The notes beneath the pieces are model-generated. The model saw only the letters and a list, made by a program, of their open reading frames with translations. It did not search any database and was not told the DNA's origin. A stretch of DNA of 64,000 nt from Polyangium sp. 6x1 (GTDB taxonomy: Bacteria; Myxococcota_A; Polyangia; Polyangiales; Polyangiaceae), in NCBI RefSeq assembly GCF_029946515.1, contig NZ_JARZHH010000003.1, positions 186,001 through 250,000 on the forward strand. The letters are read 5' to 3'. The position numbers and the translations under genes were made by a program. Shown here in pieces: positions 27,660-35,854 of the stretch; within the stretch, counting starts at the first letter, position 1, and the number at the start of each line of letters is the position of its first letter.

Positions 27660-30038
27660 TCACTTCTCTCCCCGCAGCGTGAGCGGCGGCAGGGAAGCGG
27701 GCGCGGGGAGCGCTTCTTCGGGGTTCGGCGGAGGGGGCGGCAAGGTCGTGGTGGGGGTCGTGGTCTCTTGCGGCGATAGCGACCAGCCGGTCCGGAGGCC
27801 GATCAAGAAATACGCGAGGGCCAGGATTCCCGCGGCGAAGATCGTGTCGCCGAGGACGCGCGACCAGCGGAAGGCGTCCATGAGGGGCGTCTGGAGAAAC
27901 TCGGCCGATCGCGCGTACCACATGCCCTTCTCCACGCTGGCGATGGCCTGCATGATTCCCACGGGCAAGAGGCTCACGAAGGCCATCGCGGCGAGCCCGA
28001 TGTTGATGGCCCAGAAAGCGAAGGAGAGGGCGCCCGTCTTCCAGGCGAAACGCGCCGAGACGCCGCGCAGGCAGAACAGCATGAGCCCGAATCCGAGCAT
28101 GCCGTACACGCCGAACATCGCGGTATGACCGTGCACGGGCGTCGTGTTCAGGCCCTGCATGTAATACAGCGCGATCGGCGGGTTGATCAGGAAGCCGAAG
28201 AGGCCTGCGCCGACGAGGTTCCAGAACGCCACGGCCACGAAGAAGTAAATGGGCCATTTGTAGCTCGAGACCCAGGGACGGAGGCCGACCAGGCGGAGGT
28301 TGCCGTACGCCTCGAATCCAATGAGCGAGAGCGGCACGACCTCGAGCGCGCTGAACACGGCGCCGAGCGCGAGGACGGGCATGGGCGTGCCCGTGAAATA
28401 GAGGTGGTGGAACGTCCCGATCACGCCGCCGCTGAGGAAAATGATCGTCGAGAACAGCGTCGCGCGGCTCGCGGAGCGCGGCCGGAGCAGGCCGAGGCGG
28501 ACGAGGAGGAAGGCGATGATGACGGTCGCGAAGACCTCGAAGAAGCCCTCGACCCAGAGGTGCACCACCCACCAGCGCCAGTATTCGACCATCGAGAGGT
28601 GGGTATGTCGGCCCCACATGAGCCCCGCGGCATAAAACAACGCGATGCCGAGGGACGAGAGCAGGAACAACCCGACCAGGTTCCGCTGGTCGTCACGCCG
28701 CGCGAGCGCCGGACGCAGGGCGCGGACCATGAGCACGAGCCAGAGGATGAGCCCGACGAAGAGGAAGATCTGCCAGAACCGGCCGATGTCCGTGTATTCG
28801 AGGCCCTGATGCCCGAACCAGAAGCTCGTTTCGAGCCCCATGCGCTGGCGGGTCGAATACCACGTCCCGAAGAGCGAGCCGACGACGATGATGAGGAGGC
28901 AGGTGAAGAGGAAATTCACGCCCGCGCGTTGCAGCCGCGGCTCCTCACCGCCCACGGCCGGCGCCATGAAGAGCCCGGTCGCGAGCCAGGTCGTGGCGAT
29001 CCAGAAGATGGCGAGCTGGACGTGCCACGTCCGCGTGACGGAGTAGGGCAGGATCTCGGCGAGCGGGATGCCATAAAAGCCGGATCCCTCCACGCCATAA
29101 TGCGCGCTCACGGCGCCGAGCCCGACCTGCGCCACGCACAGCGCCGCAGCGACCCAGAAGAACTTGATGGTGGCCTTCATGGAAGGCGTCGGCTCGAGCT
29201 GGAGGAGGGGATCTTTGCGGGGGAGGAGCGACGGGGGCGCTTCCTCCTCGTGCCCCTTCGCGGCAAAGTACCAGGACAAACCGCCGATGCCCGCGAGGAG
29301 CAGGACGAAGCTCACGATCGACCAGACCACGATCGGCGCGGTCACGCGGTTGCCCACGAGCTCGTCCGGGGGCCAGTTGTTCGTGTAGGAGACGTGCTCG
29401 TCGGCGCGCTCGGTCACGCAGGACCAGGAGGCCCAGAAGAAGAACGCGGTCATCATGCGCCGGCGCTCGGGATCGGGCACGCTGCGAATCGGGATCGCGT
29501 AGGCCTCGCGCAGGGAACCGAGCGTCGGGTCGTCGCCGAAGAGGCCATTGTAATGGCTCGCCGTGGCCCGGATGGCTTCGGCGCGGCGGGACGAGACGCG
29601 TAGATCGCCGGTCACGGCATCGTACGTGTTCTTTCGAATCTCGGCCTGTACGAGCGCCTCGGCGGCCGCCCGCTTCGGGACGTCGAGCGCTTCGAAGCCT
29701 TGGCCGTACTCCGCGCGGGCGATGGCCTCGGCCAGGTAGGTGCCCTCGCGATGAAGCCAATCCGCGGACCAATCGGGGGCCACATACCCGCCGTGCCCCC
29801 AGATCGAGCCCACCTGCTGGCCGCCCATCGATTGCCAGACGTTCTTGCCGTCCTGGATGTCGTCGTGCGTGAAGAGCACGACGCCATCGTCGGTGACGAC
29901 GCGCTGCGGCAAAGGTGGAGCCTTCTGATGAATCTGCCACCCAAAGAATCCGAGGACCGCGAACGACGCCACGATGACGACCGTGAGCGAGATCCACAAC
30001 CCTCGGAAGGTGCCCTTCGTACTTTTTCCTGTTCCCAT
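27660..30038 (-). CDS. norB: Quinol-dependent nitric oxide reductase (qNOR)
   Basis: A 792-aa inner-membrane enzyme reducing 2 NO to N2O with quinol electrons; length fits the single-subunit qNOR rather than the shorter NorB of NorBC. The start at 30038 gives MGTGKSTKGTFRGLW followed by the first membrane helix. The N-terminal periplasmic domain shows DDIQDGKNVWQSMGGQQVGSIWGHGGYVAPDW, typical of qNOR. Catalytic parts: VHGHTAMFGVYGMLGFGL haem ligands, WWVVHLWVEGFFEVFATV with FeB His and the nearby Glu residues, and GTFHHLYFTGTP with the two further FeB His. Detoxification or respiration of NO are both possible; no other denitrification gene is seen here. Confidence 0.95.
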   Translation of the reverse strand: MGTGKSTKGTFRGLWISLTVVIVASFAVLGFFGWQIHQKAPPLPQRVVTDDGVVLFTHDDIQDGKNVWQSMGGQQVGSIWGHGGYVAPDWSADWLHREGTYLAEAIARAEYGQGFEALDVPKRAAAEALVQAEIRKNTYDAVTGDLRVSSRRAEAIRATASHYNGLFGDDPTLGSLREAYAIPIRSVPDPERRRMMTAFFFWASWSCVTERADEHVSYTNNWPPDELVGNRVTAPIVVWSIVSFVLLLAGIGGLSWYFAAKGHEEEAPPSLLPRKDPLLQLEPTPSMKATIKFFWVAAALCVAQVGLGAVSAHYGVEGSGFYGIPLAEILPYSVTRTWHVQLAIFWIATTWLATGLFMAPAVGGEEPRLQRAGVNFLFTCLLIIVVGSLFGTWYSTRQRMGLETSFWFGHQGLEYTDIGRFWQIFLFVGLILWLVLMVRALRPALARRDDQRNLVGLFLLSSLGIALFYAAGLMWGRHTHLSMVEYWRWWVVHLWVEGFFEVFATVIIAFLLVRLGLLRPRSASRATLFSTIIFLSGGVIGTFHHLYFTGTPMPVLALGAVFSALEVVPLSLIGFEAYGNLRLVGLRPWVSSYKWPIYFFVAVAFWNLVGAGLFGFLINPPIALYYMQGLNTTPVHGHTAMFGVYGMLGFGLMLFCLRGVSARFAWKTGALSFAFWAINIGLAAMAFVSLLPVGIMQAIASVEKGMWYARSAEFLQTPLMDAFRWSRVLGDTIFAAGILALAYFLIGLRTGWSLSPQETTTPTTTLPPPPPNPEEALPAPASLPPLTLRGEK

Positions 30039-30128
30039 GCCCGCTCGTTGCCCTCTCCCCTCCCCACCGGATTGAATGGTGCAACTCGCAGAGCAAGGAC
30101 CATGCTCACGCGTCGGAAGCTCGGGGCC

Positions 30129-30161
30129 GCTCCTGCAAATCATGCGTCCGCGCGCAGGAGC
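30129..30161. promoter_or_regulatory. Inverted repeat GCTCCTGC-N17-GCAGGAGC upstream of norB
   Basis: A perfect 8-base inverted repeat with a 17-base spacer, about 90-125 bases before the norB start. It does not match the NsrR or FNR/NNR consensus that I know, so it is only a candidate operator. Confidence 0.3.
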
Positions 30162-30311
30162 GTAGGGGCCCATCCCGTCCAAAGGACCTGGCGTTCGCGT
30201 GCGTCGCGCACCGTTTGCACGTGCGCGGCAGGACTTGCGGGATCCGCTCGCCGCGGGGAAGGGCGTCCTCAGGTGACTTCGCCACCTCGGACCGGCGAGA
30301 CGCTTTCCGGG

Positions 30312-31112
30312 TCAGGGTATGGGCGGGGGAAGGATGCCGACGGCGTCGATCTCGTTCCAGAGGTCGACCTTCTCGGACGCGAGGTCGATGCGCACGGCGG
30401 AGATCGGCGCGCAGGTCTGGGTCGGCGCGGCGAGGACGTGCGCGCAGCTCCCAATGGCGCTCGGGTTCGGGTTCTCGTAAATCACTTTGTCACCTTCGCT
30501 CGTGGTGATGGTGATCTTCGAGATGGCGCCCGGGTTGTATGTCTCGTAAACCCAGACTGCTTCGCCGATCACGGGCGTCTTGAAGCCCACGGTCAAAAAC
30601 TCGTCGGGGTTGTCCAGCCCGAACGTCGCCCAGGCCTTTTTCGCATCGACGCCAGCAGGATAGACGTCCGGCGCCCCGAGGGCCTGCTTGCTCGACCAGT
30701 CCACCGGTTGGTACTCGGACGAAACCTCGACCACCTCGTCGGCCCAGACCATCTTGTCAGGCTTCGGGATGGCATTGACAACCTGATTGCCCATGGGCGC
30801 GTCTTTGCAGCGCTTCGAAGCGTCGGGCTCATCGACGACCATGCCGTTGTTGCAATTGAGGACGCCGCCCGTGCCGCTGCTACTGCTGCTGCCATTGCTG
30901 CTGCTGCTGCTGCTCGTGCCTCCCGTGCCTGCTCCCCCCATGCCTCCCATGCCCCCCATGCCACCGGAGGCGCCGCTGCCGCCGCTGCCGCCGCTGCCGC
31001 CGCCGCCGCTGCTGCCGTTGCTGTCAGGCTCGGGGCCTCCGCATCCTGCGAAGCACGCGAGCATCACGAGAAAGGGGGCCACCATCGAGAGCCGTCGCTC
31101 ATGAATGTTCAT
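30312..31112 (-). CDS. Secreted lipoprotein with Gly/Ser linker
   Basis: A 266-aa protein; ATG at 31112 with AAGGAG nine bases upstream. The signal peptide ends at a lipobox (LACFAGC). A low-complexity linker of GGSGG, MGGMGG and Ser-runs extends to about aa 83, a usual myxobacterial surface spacer. The C-terminal domain (about aa 100-266) is beta-rich with WADEVVEVSSEYQ, QALGAPDVYPAG and FLTVGFKTPVIGEAVWVYET, which resembles a galactose-binding-like/discoidin sandwich. A surface adhesin or carbohydrate-binding role is an inference. Confidence 0.75.
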   Translation of the reverse strand: MNIHERRLSMVAPFLVMLACFAGCGGPEPDSNGSSGGGGSGGSGGSGASGGMGGMGGMGGAGTGGTSSSSSSNGSSSSSGTGGVLNCNNGMVVDEPDASKRCKDAPMGNQVVNAIPKPDKMVWADEVVEVSSEYQPVDWSSKQALGAPDVYPAGVDAKKAWATFGLDNPDEFLTVGFKTPVIGEAVWVYETYNPGAISKITITTSEGDKVIYENPNPSAIGSCAHVLAAPTQTCAPISAVRIDLASEKVDLWNEIDAVGILPPPIP

Positions 31113-31285
31113 TCGATTCGCTCCTTTTCAGATGCCGCTTGTCATGGGCGGGCGGGTGGACCGGTCAATGGTCCCAGCCGACGTGAGGCTTCAAAGACAC
31201 GTACGCCCGCTGGCTCGCCGCAGCCATACGAAGATGTGCGTACGTGTGAATCGACGGAGCTCCGTCTTTCAGAGGCCCCGTCGTA

Positions 31286-32380
31286 TCAACGAAACAGCGC
31301 CACCAGCTCGGGCCGAGAGTGCACGTTGGCCCGCCGATAAATGTTCTCGGCGTGCTTCCGCATCGTCCCTTCCTCGATGCCTAGCCGCAGCGCAATTTCC
31401 TTGTAGGACAAACCGGTCTCCACGAGGAACCGCACAATCTCCCGTTGCCGTGCCGTCAGCCTGACATTCTCCAGGGGGTTCGTCCGTCGCGGCCGGGGCG
31501 CCTCCTGCAACATCAAGAGGACCAGATCCTCGCCGAGCCGATGGGTCTCCTTCGCGAGCCAATGCGCGGACACCTCGAGATCGTCGCCGCTTTCGTGTGC
31601 GATGTGCCACGCGCCTCGCCCGTGCATCTCGGCAATGGCGCGCTCCGCGAACCGCGAAACGATGGCTCGATTTCCGTCGATGCGAGCGCCGGATCGATAC
31701 CTGGTCACGAGCTCGTGCGCGCGCTGGTTCAGCTCCACGCACCGCCCGCTCCGCGTGACGCAAATGAACCCGAGGCGGCGCTCCTCGACGATCTGCGTCA
31801 GGATCGATTGCGAGGGGACGAGGGGGAGCCGCAGGCGATCCAGAGAGGCCTGGATCTCCGCGCGGAGCGCCTTGAGCATCGAGCGATCTCGGTCGGTGAA
31901 CGTTCGATCTCGCTCCAGCGCGAACGTCAAAAAACGCAGCTCGCCGGCAAGACCGGGGCTCACGCCATTCACCTTGTACCCCGCGGCTTCTCCGAGGCCA
32001 CAGGAATGCAGAACGTCGATGAGCTCGATCTGCTCGCGGAGAGGGCCGCGGATCGCTTGCGTGTCGGAGATGAGCTGTCCCGGGGCCGCCGGGACGAGCG
32101 GCGCGAGCATGAGGGAGAGCTGCTCCACGGGCGCGCTCGCCCAGCCTTCGAGCACGTCGTCGGGGAGGCGCACGGCGTGGCTCACGATCGCGCCGGCGCC
32201 GCTCGCGCGCATGCTGCCAATGAGGCCTCCGGCGATCGGCATGCAGACGCGGAGCGCATCGAACACGGCCGCCGGCGCGCCCTGGGCCGGGATTTGCCGC
32301 AATGTGCCCGCGACCCCTTCGACCAGGCGACGATCCTCGGCATTCAGAGATTCGACCGCGTCCGCCCTCTGCGCGCCCAT
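31286..32380 (-). CDS. LuxR-type helix-turn-helix transcriptional regulator
   Basis: About 364 aa. The C-terminal 60 residues form a GerE/LuxR DNA-binding domain: LTARQREIVRFLVETGLSYK, EIALRLGIEEGTMRKHAENI and a tail similar to other LuxR members. The N-terminal 250 residues look like a PAS/GAF-like sensor (for example LGFICVTRSGRCVELNQRAH), but no ligand pocket or phosphoacceptor is assigned. The start at 32380 (MGAQRADAVE) is favoured by a GAGGG upstream; an in-frame ATG at 32425 and TTG at 32434 would add 15-18 residues. It is divergent from the cis-prenyltransferase fusion gene and may regulate it. Confidence 0.82.
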   Translation of the reverse strand: MGAQRADAVESLNAEDRRLVEGVAGTLRQIPAQGAPAAVFDALRVCMPIAGGLIGSMRASGAGAIVSHAVRLPDDVLEGWASAPVEQLSLMLAPLVPAAPGQLISDTQAIRGPLREQIELIDVLHSCGLGEAAGYKVNGVSPGLAGELRFLTFALERDRTFTDRDRSMLKALRAEIQASLDRLRLPLVPSQSILTQIVEERRLGFICVTRSGRCVELNQRAHELVTRYRSGARIDGNRAIVSRFAERAIAEMHGRGAWHIAHESGDDLEVSAHWLAKETHRLGEDLVLLMLQEAPRPRRTNPLENVRLTARQREIVRFLVETGLSYKEIALRLGIEEGTMRKHAENIYRRANVHSRPELVALFR

Positions 32381-32661
32381 GCTCGAGTTCCCTCGCTTGG
32401 CAGGAGCGTACGAGAAACGTCGCATCGACTTCAAGGGGGCTCGTGGGCCATGATCTGGATCCCGGGGAGGCTCGCTCGGCGGGGCCCTTCGTCCCGCCCA
32501 ACTTCCCCAAACTTGCCCGAAGTTGGGGCACAGGCCAGGCGGGATGGTTCGTAAGTCCTCGAAAGGACTTCGTGATCGCGCGGCACGAACCCTGCGGAAG
32601 GGGTGCGCGGATCGCGGGCGGACGACAGCTGCGCCGCCGGCTCGAGCCTTCGAGGTGAATC

Positions 32662-35064
32662 ATGGGCATCGCTCGACGTGTCTTCGCTTTCGTGTTGCCA
32701 CCGCTCGTCACCCTCGCCGACGAGCTCGTCCTTCTCGCGCTCATGGACGGAAGCGGCCGCGCCAAGAGCGCTTGCGGCCGCGGATATGGCGCGGGCGGCG
32801 AGAAGCTCATCGAGCTCGCCCGGCACCTGCGCGACGATCGTCGTGTGGCGCGCGTCGTGGCATGTGTCCTCTCCCAGGACAACGTCTCGAAGCGCTCCCA
32901 GGGCTTTTTTCGCGAGCTGCACGAGGCGCTCGTCCATTTCGGCGCGGCGGTCACGGGAGGCGCCATGCAGGGCGTCCGGATCGAGCTCGCGGGGCGCCTC
33001 TCACGATTGCGAGCGGCGGGCGGGTACGCCGCTGCGTGCGCAGACGATTTCGAGGCCATCGAACGGGCGACCGCACACGAGAATCAGCCGACCCTACGCC
33101 TGACGCTGGCCGTCGATTACGACAGCGACATCGCCATCCGCGAGAAGGCAGACATCATCCTCCGGACGGGCATGCAGGACGAGGGCGTGGTGCGGACGAG
33201 CGGGATCGACACCTCGCCCTCCCAGTTTTGCCATGGGACGAGCACGTTATGGCCCGAGCTCACGATGACGGAGATCGATCGAATGCTCGCGCGCGCGCTC
33301 GAGCGGCGGGTCTCCGCGTTCACGCTCGGGCATGACGCCTTCGCGCTCGCGCGCCTCGTCGAGGAGCTCGCCGGCGCTGCGTTGCCCGCGATGGACCTGA
33401 CGCTCCAGACTGCATCGAGCCCCGCGGAGGTTTGCGCCCTGCTCGACCGCCTCTTCGCGCCCGGCACGGGGCCGCGCCAGAAAGCCTCCGCCGTGTATAC
33501 AGGCCCCAAAGGACAGCCGCCCCGGCGCTTCGGCTTGCGCCGGAGCGATCGACACGTCGTGCGAATCGTCCACCACGACCGATGCGCGGAGAGCCCTGCG
33601 CCTGCGGGGTTCGATGTGATCGTCGCGCCGGGGCAAACACCAGATGGCCTCACGCTCCCCACGTTTCCCCGACTCGGATACGCGAGCGTCTGGCCTTGCG
33701 GGATCGACGCATCGACCGTGGTCACCACGATCGCGCGAGCGGCGCGTGATTTTCTGGACAGCGCGCCCCTCCTCGGGGCCGAGCGCAACCCTGCCCCGCC
33801 CGGCCGCGGCCCTGCGTCCGAGGAGGATTGGCTCGATCCGCCCGATGCATTGGGTCGTCTGATCGCACAGGAGCCGGAGGCTCGCCCTGTGGAGCTCGCC
33901 GCGAGGATTCCGGATGCGCAGCGGTTGGCATGTTCGCCAGAGGAGATCCCCGAGCGCCTGTTCGTCGCCAAGCTCGCGCGATGGGCGAAGGGAGCCGGTT
34001 TGCCGATCGACGACGCGGGTTGTCCGGGCGCAACGAGTTACCTGCGCACGGCGTACCGCCTGTTCCCCGATTGCCAGAGGGCCGAGGTGGTCGCGAAATA
34101 CATGATCCTGGTCGCCGTGGGTGACGTCCTGTTCGACACGATGCCGGAGAGAGAAACCCCCGAGAACGCGGCACGGAGGCGCGCTGCGTATGCGACGTAT
34201 TTGCGGGAGGCCCTTCGTGGCGGTTGCGTCCCGCGGGAGGCGCCGGGGTTCGACGGCGCAGCCGTGCTGCAGGCGATCGCCCGGCAATGGGTCGAGATGT
34301 ACACGCATCTCCGGGATCGTGCCTCCGGCGCCCTGCTCCGCAGGTGGTGCGGCGCGCTCAGTGACCATTACGCCGCGAGCGTCCGCGAATACGAGCAGCC
34401 GGTCACGGACAACCCGATGGTCGGGAAGCTCGTCGCGGCCGGGGAAGATTCCCTGCGAGCTGCCCGGGCCATCCTCGGTCATTATGCCCCCCTCGCGTCG
34501 CCGGTCATGGCCGATCGCCTGGCCCGGCTCGTGCGAATCTGCTCGGATGAGCCGACCCGCGCCGCCGAGGCGGCACGCGAGCTGCGCGTCCTGCTTTACC
34601 TGCTCGACGTGAACACGATCGGCGCGGGCCTCGCGTTCCGAACCGCAGCGCTCACCGTCCCTCGCGACGAGGTCCCGCTCCCGGGCATCTTCGCGCTCGA
34701 CGCGACCCTCCCACTCCTCGATTTCCGGGTGCGCCTCGCGAATGATCGCTCGGGGTTCGTCGCCGCGTTCGGGCAGGATCGTGATCGTGGGAAAAAAAGC
34801 GCCTGCTCGCTGCTCGTCCCCGAGGCGGCCGAGGCCGTCGACCGGGCCGAGGCGCTGATGCGCGCCGTCGAGACGATCGAGCTCGTCTGCCGATGGCTCG
34901 ACGCGGCGCTCGACGAGACGATCGACGCGCTCGCCGCGGCCTGGCCCGAGATGGGGGCGGCCGTGCGCCGCGGGCGCAAGATCGGCGTGAAGGCGTACGA
35001 GGTCGGGCATTACACCTCGCTCTCGGCCGATCAAATGTCCGCGGTGCTCGCGACGCCCGCTTGA
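32662..35064 (+). CDS. Fusion of cis-prenyltransferase-like and terpene-synthase-like domains
   Basis: An 800-aa protein. The first 235 residues follow the cis-prenyltransferase (UppS) pattern: LALMDGSGRAK with the pyrophosphate/Mg Asp29, LSQDNVSKRS in place of FSxENWKR, TAHENQPTLRLTLAVDYDSD for the TAHN...LNIALNYGG block, and RTSGI (178-182) then LWPELT. The second Arg of the usual RxSG-E-x-R segment is absent, so activity may be altered. Residues about 236-390 are unassigned. From about 395 the chain is all-helical and resembles a class I terpene synthase: YLRTAYRLFPDCQR, an Asp-rich GDVLFDTMPE (D488, D492) and a WCGALSDHYAASVREYE stretch like the synthase WRxRF helix. No clear NSE triad was found. 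The C-terminal assignment is tentative. Confidence 0.6.
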   Translation: MGIARRVFAFVLPPLVTLADELVLLALMDGSGRAKSACGRGYGAGGEKLIELARHLRDDRRVARVVACVLSQDNVSKRSQGFFRELHEALVHFGAAVTGGAMQGVRIELAGRLSRLRAAGGYAAACADDFEAIERATAHENQPTLRLTLAVDYDSDIAIREKADIILRTGMQDEGVVRTSGIDTSPSQFCHGTSTLWPELTMTEIDRMLARALERRVSAFTLGHDAFALARLVEELAGAALPAMDLTLQTASSPAEVCALLDRLFAPGTGPRQKASAVYTGPKGQPPRRFGLRRSDRHVVRIVHHDRCAESPAPAGFDVIVAPGQTPDGLTLPTFPRLGYASVWPCGIDASTVVTTIARAARDFLDSAPLLGAERNPAPPGRGPASEEDWLDPPDALGRLIAQEPEARPVELAARIPDAQRLACSPEEIPERLFVAKLARWAKGAGLPIDDAGCPGATSYLRTAYRLFPDCQRAEVVAKYMILVAVGDVLFDTMPERETPENAARRRAAYATYLREALRGGCVPREAPGFDGAAVLQAIARQWVEMYTHLRDRASGALLRRWCGALSDHYAASVREYEQPVTDNPMVGKLVAAGEDSLRAARAILGHYAPLASPVMADRLARLVRICSDEPTRAAEAARELRVLLYLLDVNTIGAGLAFRTAALTVPRDEVPLPGIFALDATLPLLDFRVRLANDRSGFVAAFGQDRDRGKKSACSLLVPEAAEAVDRAEALMRAVETIELVCRWLDAALDETIDALAAAWPEMGAAVRRGRKIGVKAYEVGHYTSLSADQMSAVLATPA

Positions 35065-35182
35065 GCGCCCGGGCCCTCGCGCGCGTCGCGCTCACATACA
35101 GGACTACGGCTCGGGGGGCCGCACCCTTTCTACGCAGAATTGCGTACGCTCGTCCGATTCCTGGCAGCGAACGTTCGGAACG

Positions 35183-35725
35183 TCAGTTGAGCCGCAAGAT
35201 GCGTCCCACGAGCCGAAAGAGCCCCCGCGACGCGGCGCTGATGCGGCTCCCCACGAGCTCGACGTCCCCGTCTTCGCGGAGCCGCAGGGCCGCGCGTCCC
35301 GCGCGTAGCACGAGCTCTTCGGCCGCGTCGATCGAGACCTTGTCCGCGGAAATGTGTATCTCGCGCGGAAGACGCGTCTGCAGCACGCCGACGATGACCG
35401 GGCTGCCCTCGTCGCCGACCTCCACGAGCACGCCGTCACGATTTCGCAGGGCGAGGACGAGCAACTCTTCTTCGACCTCGGGCGCAACGTGGGCCTCGAC
35501 CGGCTCCGTGGTTCCTCGCCACGTGACGGTCGCGCGACGCCCTTCCAGCGAGACGAGGCGAGCCGAGCACAAAAACGGCGGCCGGTTGCGCGACGTCTGC
35601 ACAGGCGAGGAGCCGGGCAAGAGCTCCTCGAGCGAAAGTCGCGGGCTTTCCGGCGCGTGCGCCGGCGCCTCCACGGCTTCCTCCACGAACTGCGCGGCCT
35701 CTTCTGTCTCCCTGCGACCGGCCAT
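35183..35725 (-). CDS. DUF6484-domain T6SS-associated protein
   Basis: A 180-aa soluble protein. The middle section reads as a small beta-barrel: CSARLVSLEGRRATVTWRGT, EVEEELLVLALRNRDGVLVEV and GSPVIVGVLQTRLP, the pattern of DUF6484 proteins that occur beside vgrG genes and resemble a fragment of the VgrG/gp5 OB fold. The C-terminus has beta repeats (ISADKVSIDAAEELVLRAG) like the VgrG needle. It is divergent from vgrG1 with about 130 bases between starts. A chaperone or spike-accessory role is inferred from the location. Confidence 0.7.
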   Translation of the reverse strand: MAGRRETEEAAQFVEEAVEAPAHAPESPRLSLEELLPGSSPVQTSRNRPPFLCSARLVSLEGRRATVTWRGTTEPVEAHVAPEVEEELLVLALRNRDGVLVEVGDEGSPVIVGVLQTRLPREIHISADKVSIDAAEELVLRAGRAALRLREDGDVELVGSRISAASRGLFRLVGRILRLN

Positions 35726-35854
35726 CGGTGCCTCCGCCGCTGCTTCGCGGCTCGCGTCAGCCTAAAACAGCGCGACGCTTTGCGGAAGAGCCCTTGCTGG
35801 TCCGCCTCTCCTCTGGTTAGCTTCCACGCGGGTTCTTCGAACCGGGAGACCAGC

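Noticed and set aside
28125-29603. Long plus-strand open frame opposite norB
   Set aside because: Composition is dominated by Glu/Arg/Asp from the complement of hydrophobic codons; norB is certain on the other strand.
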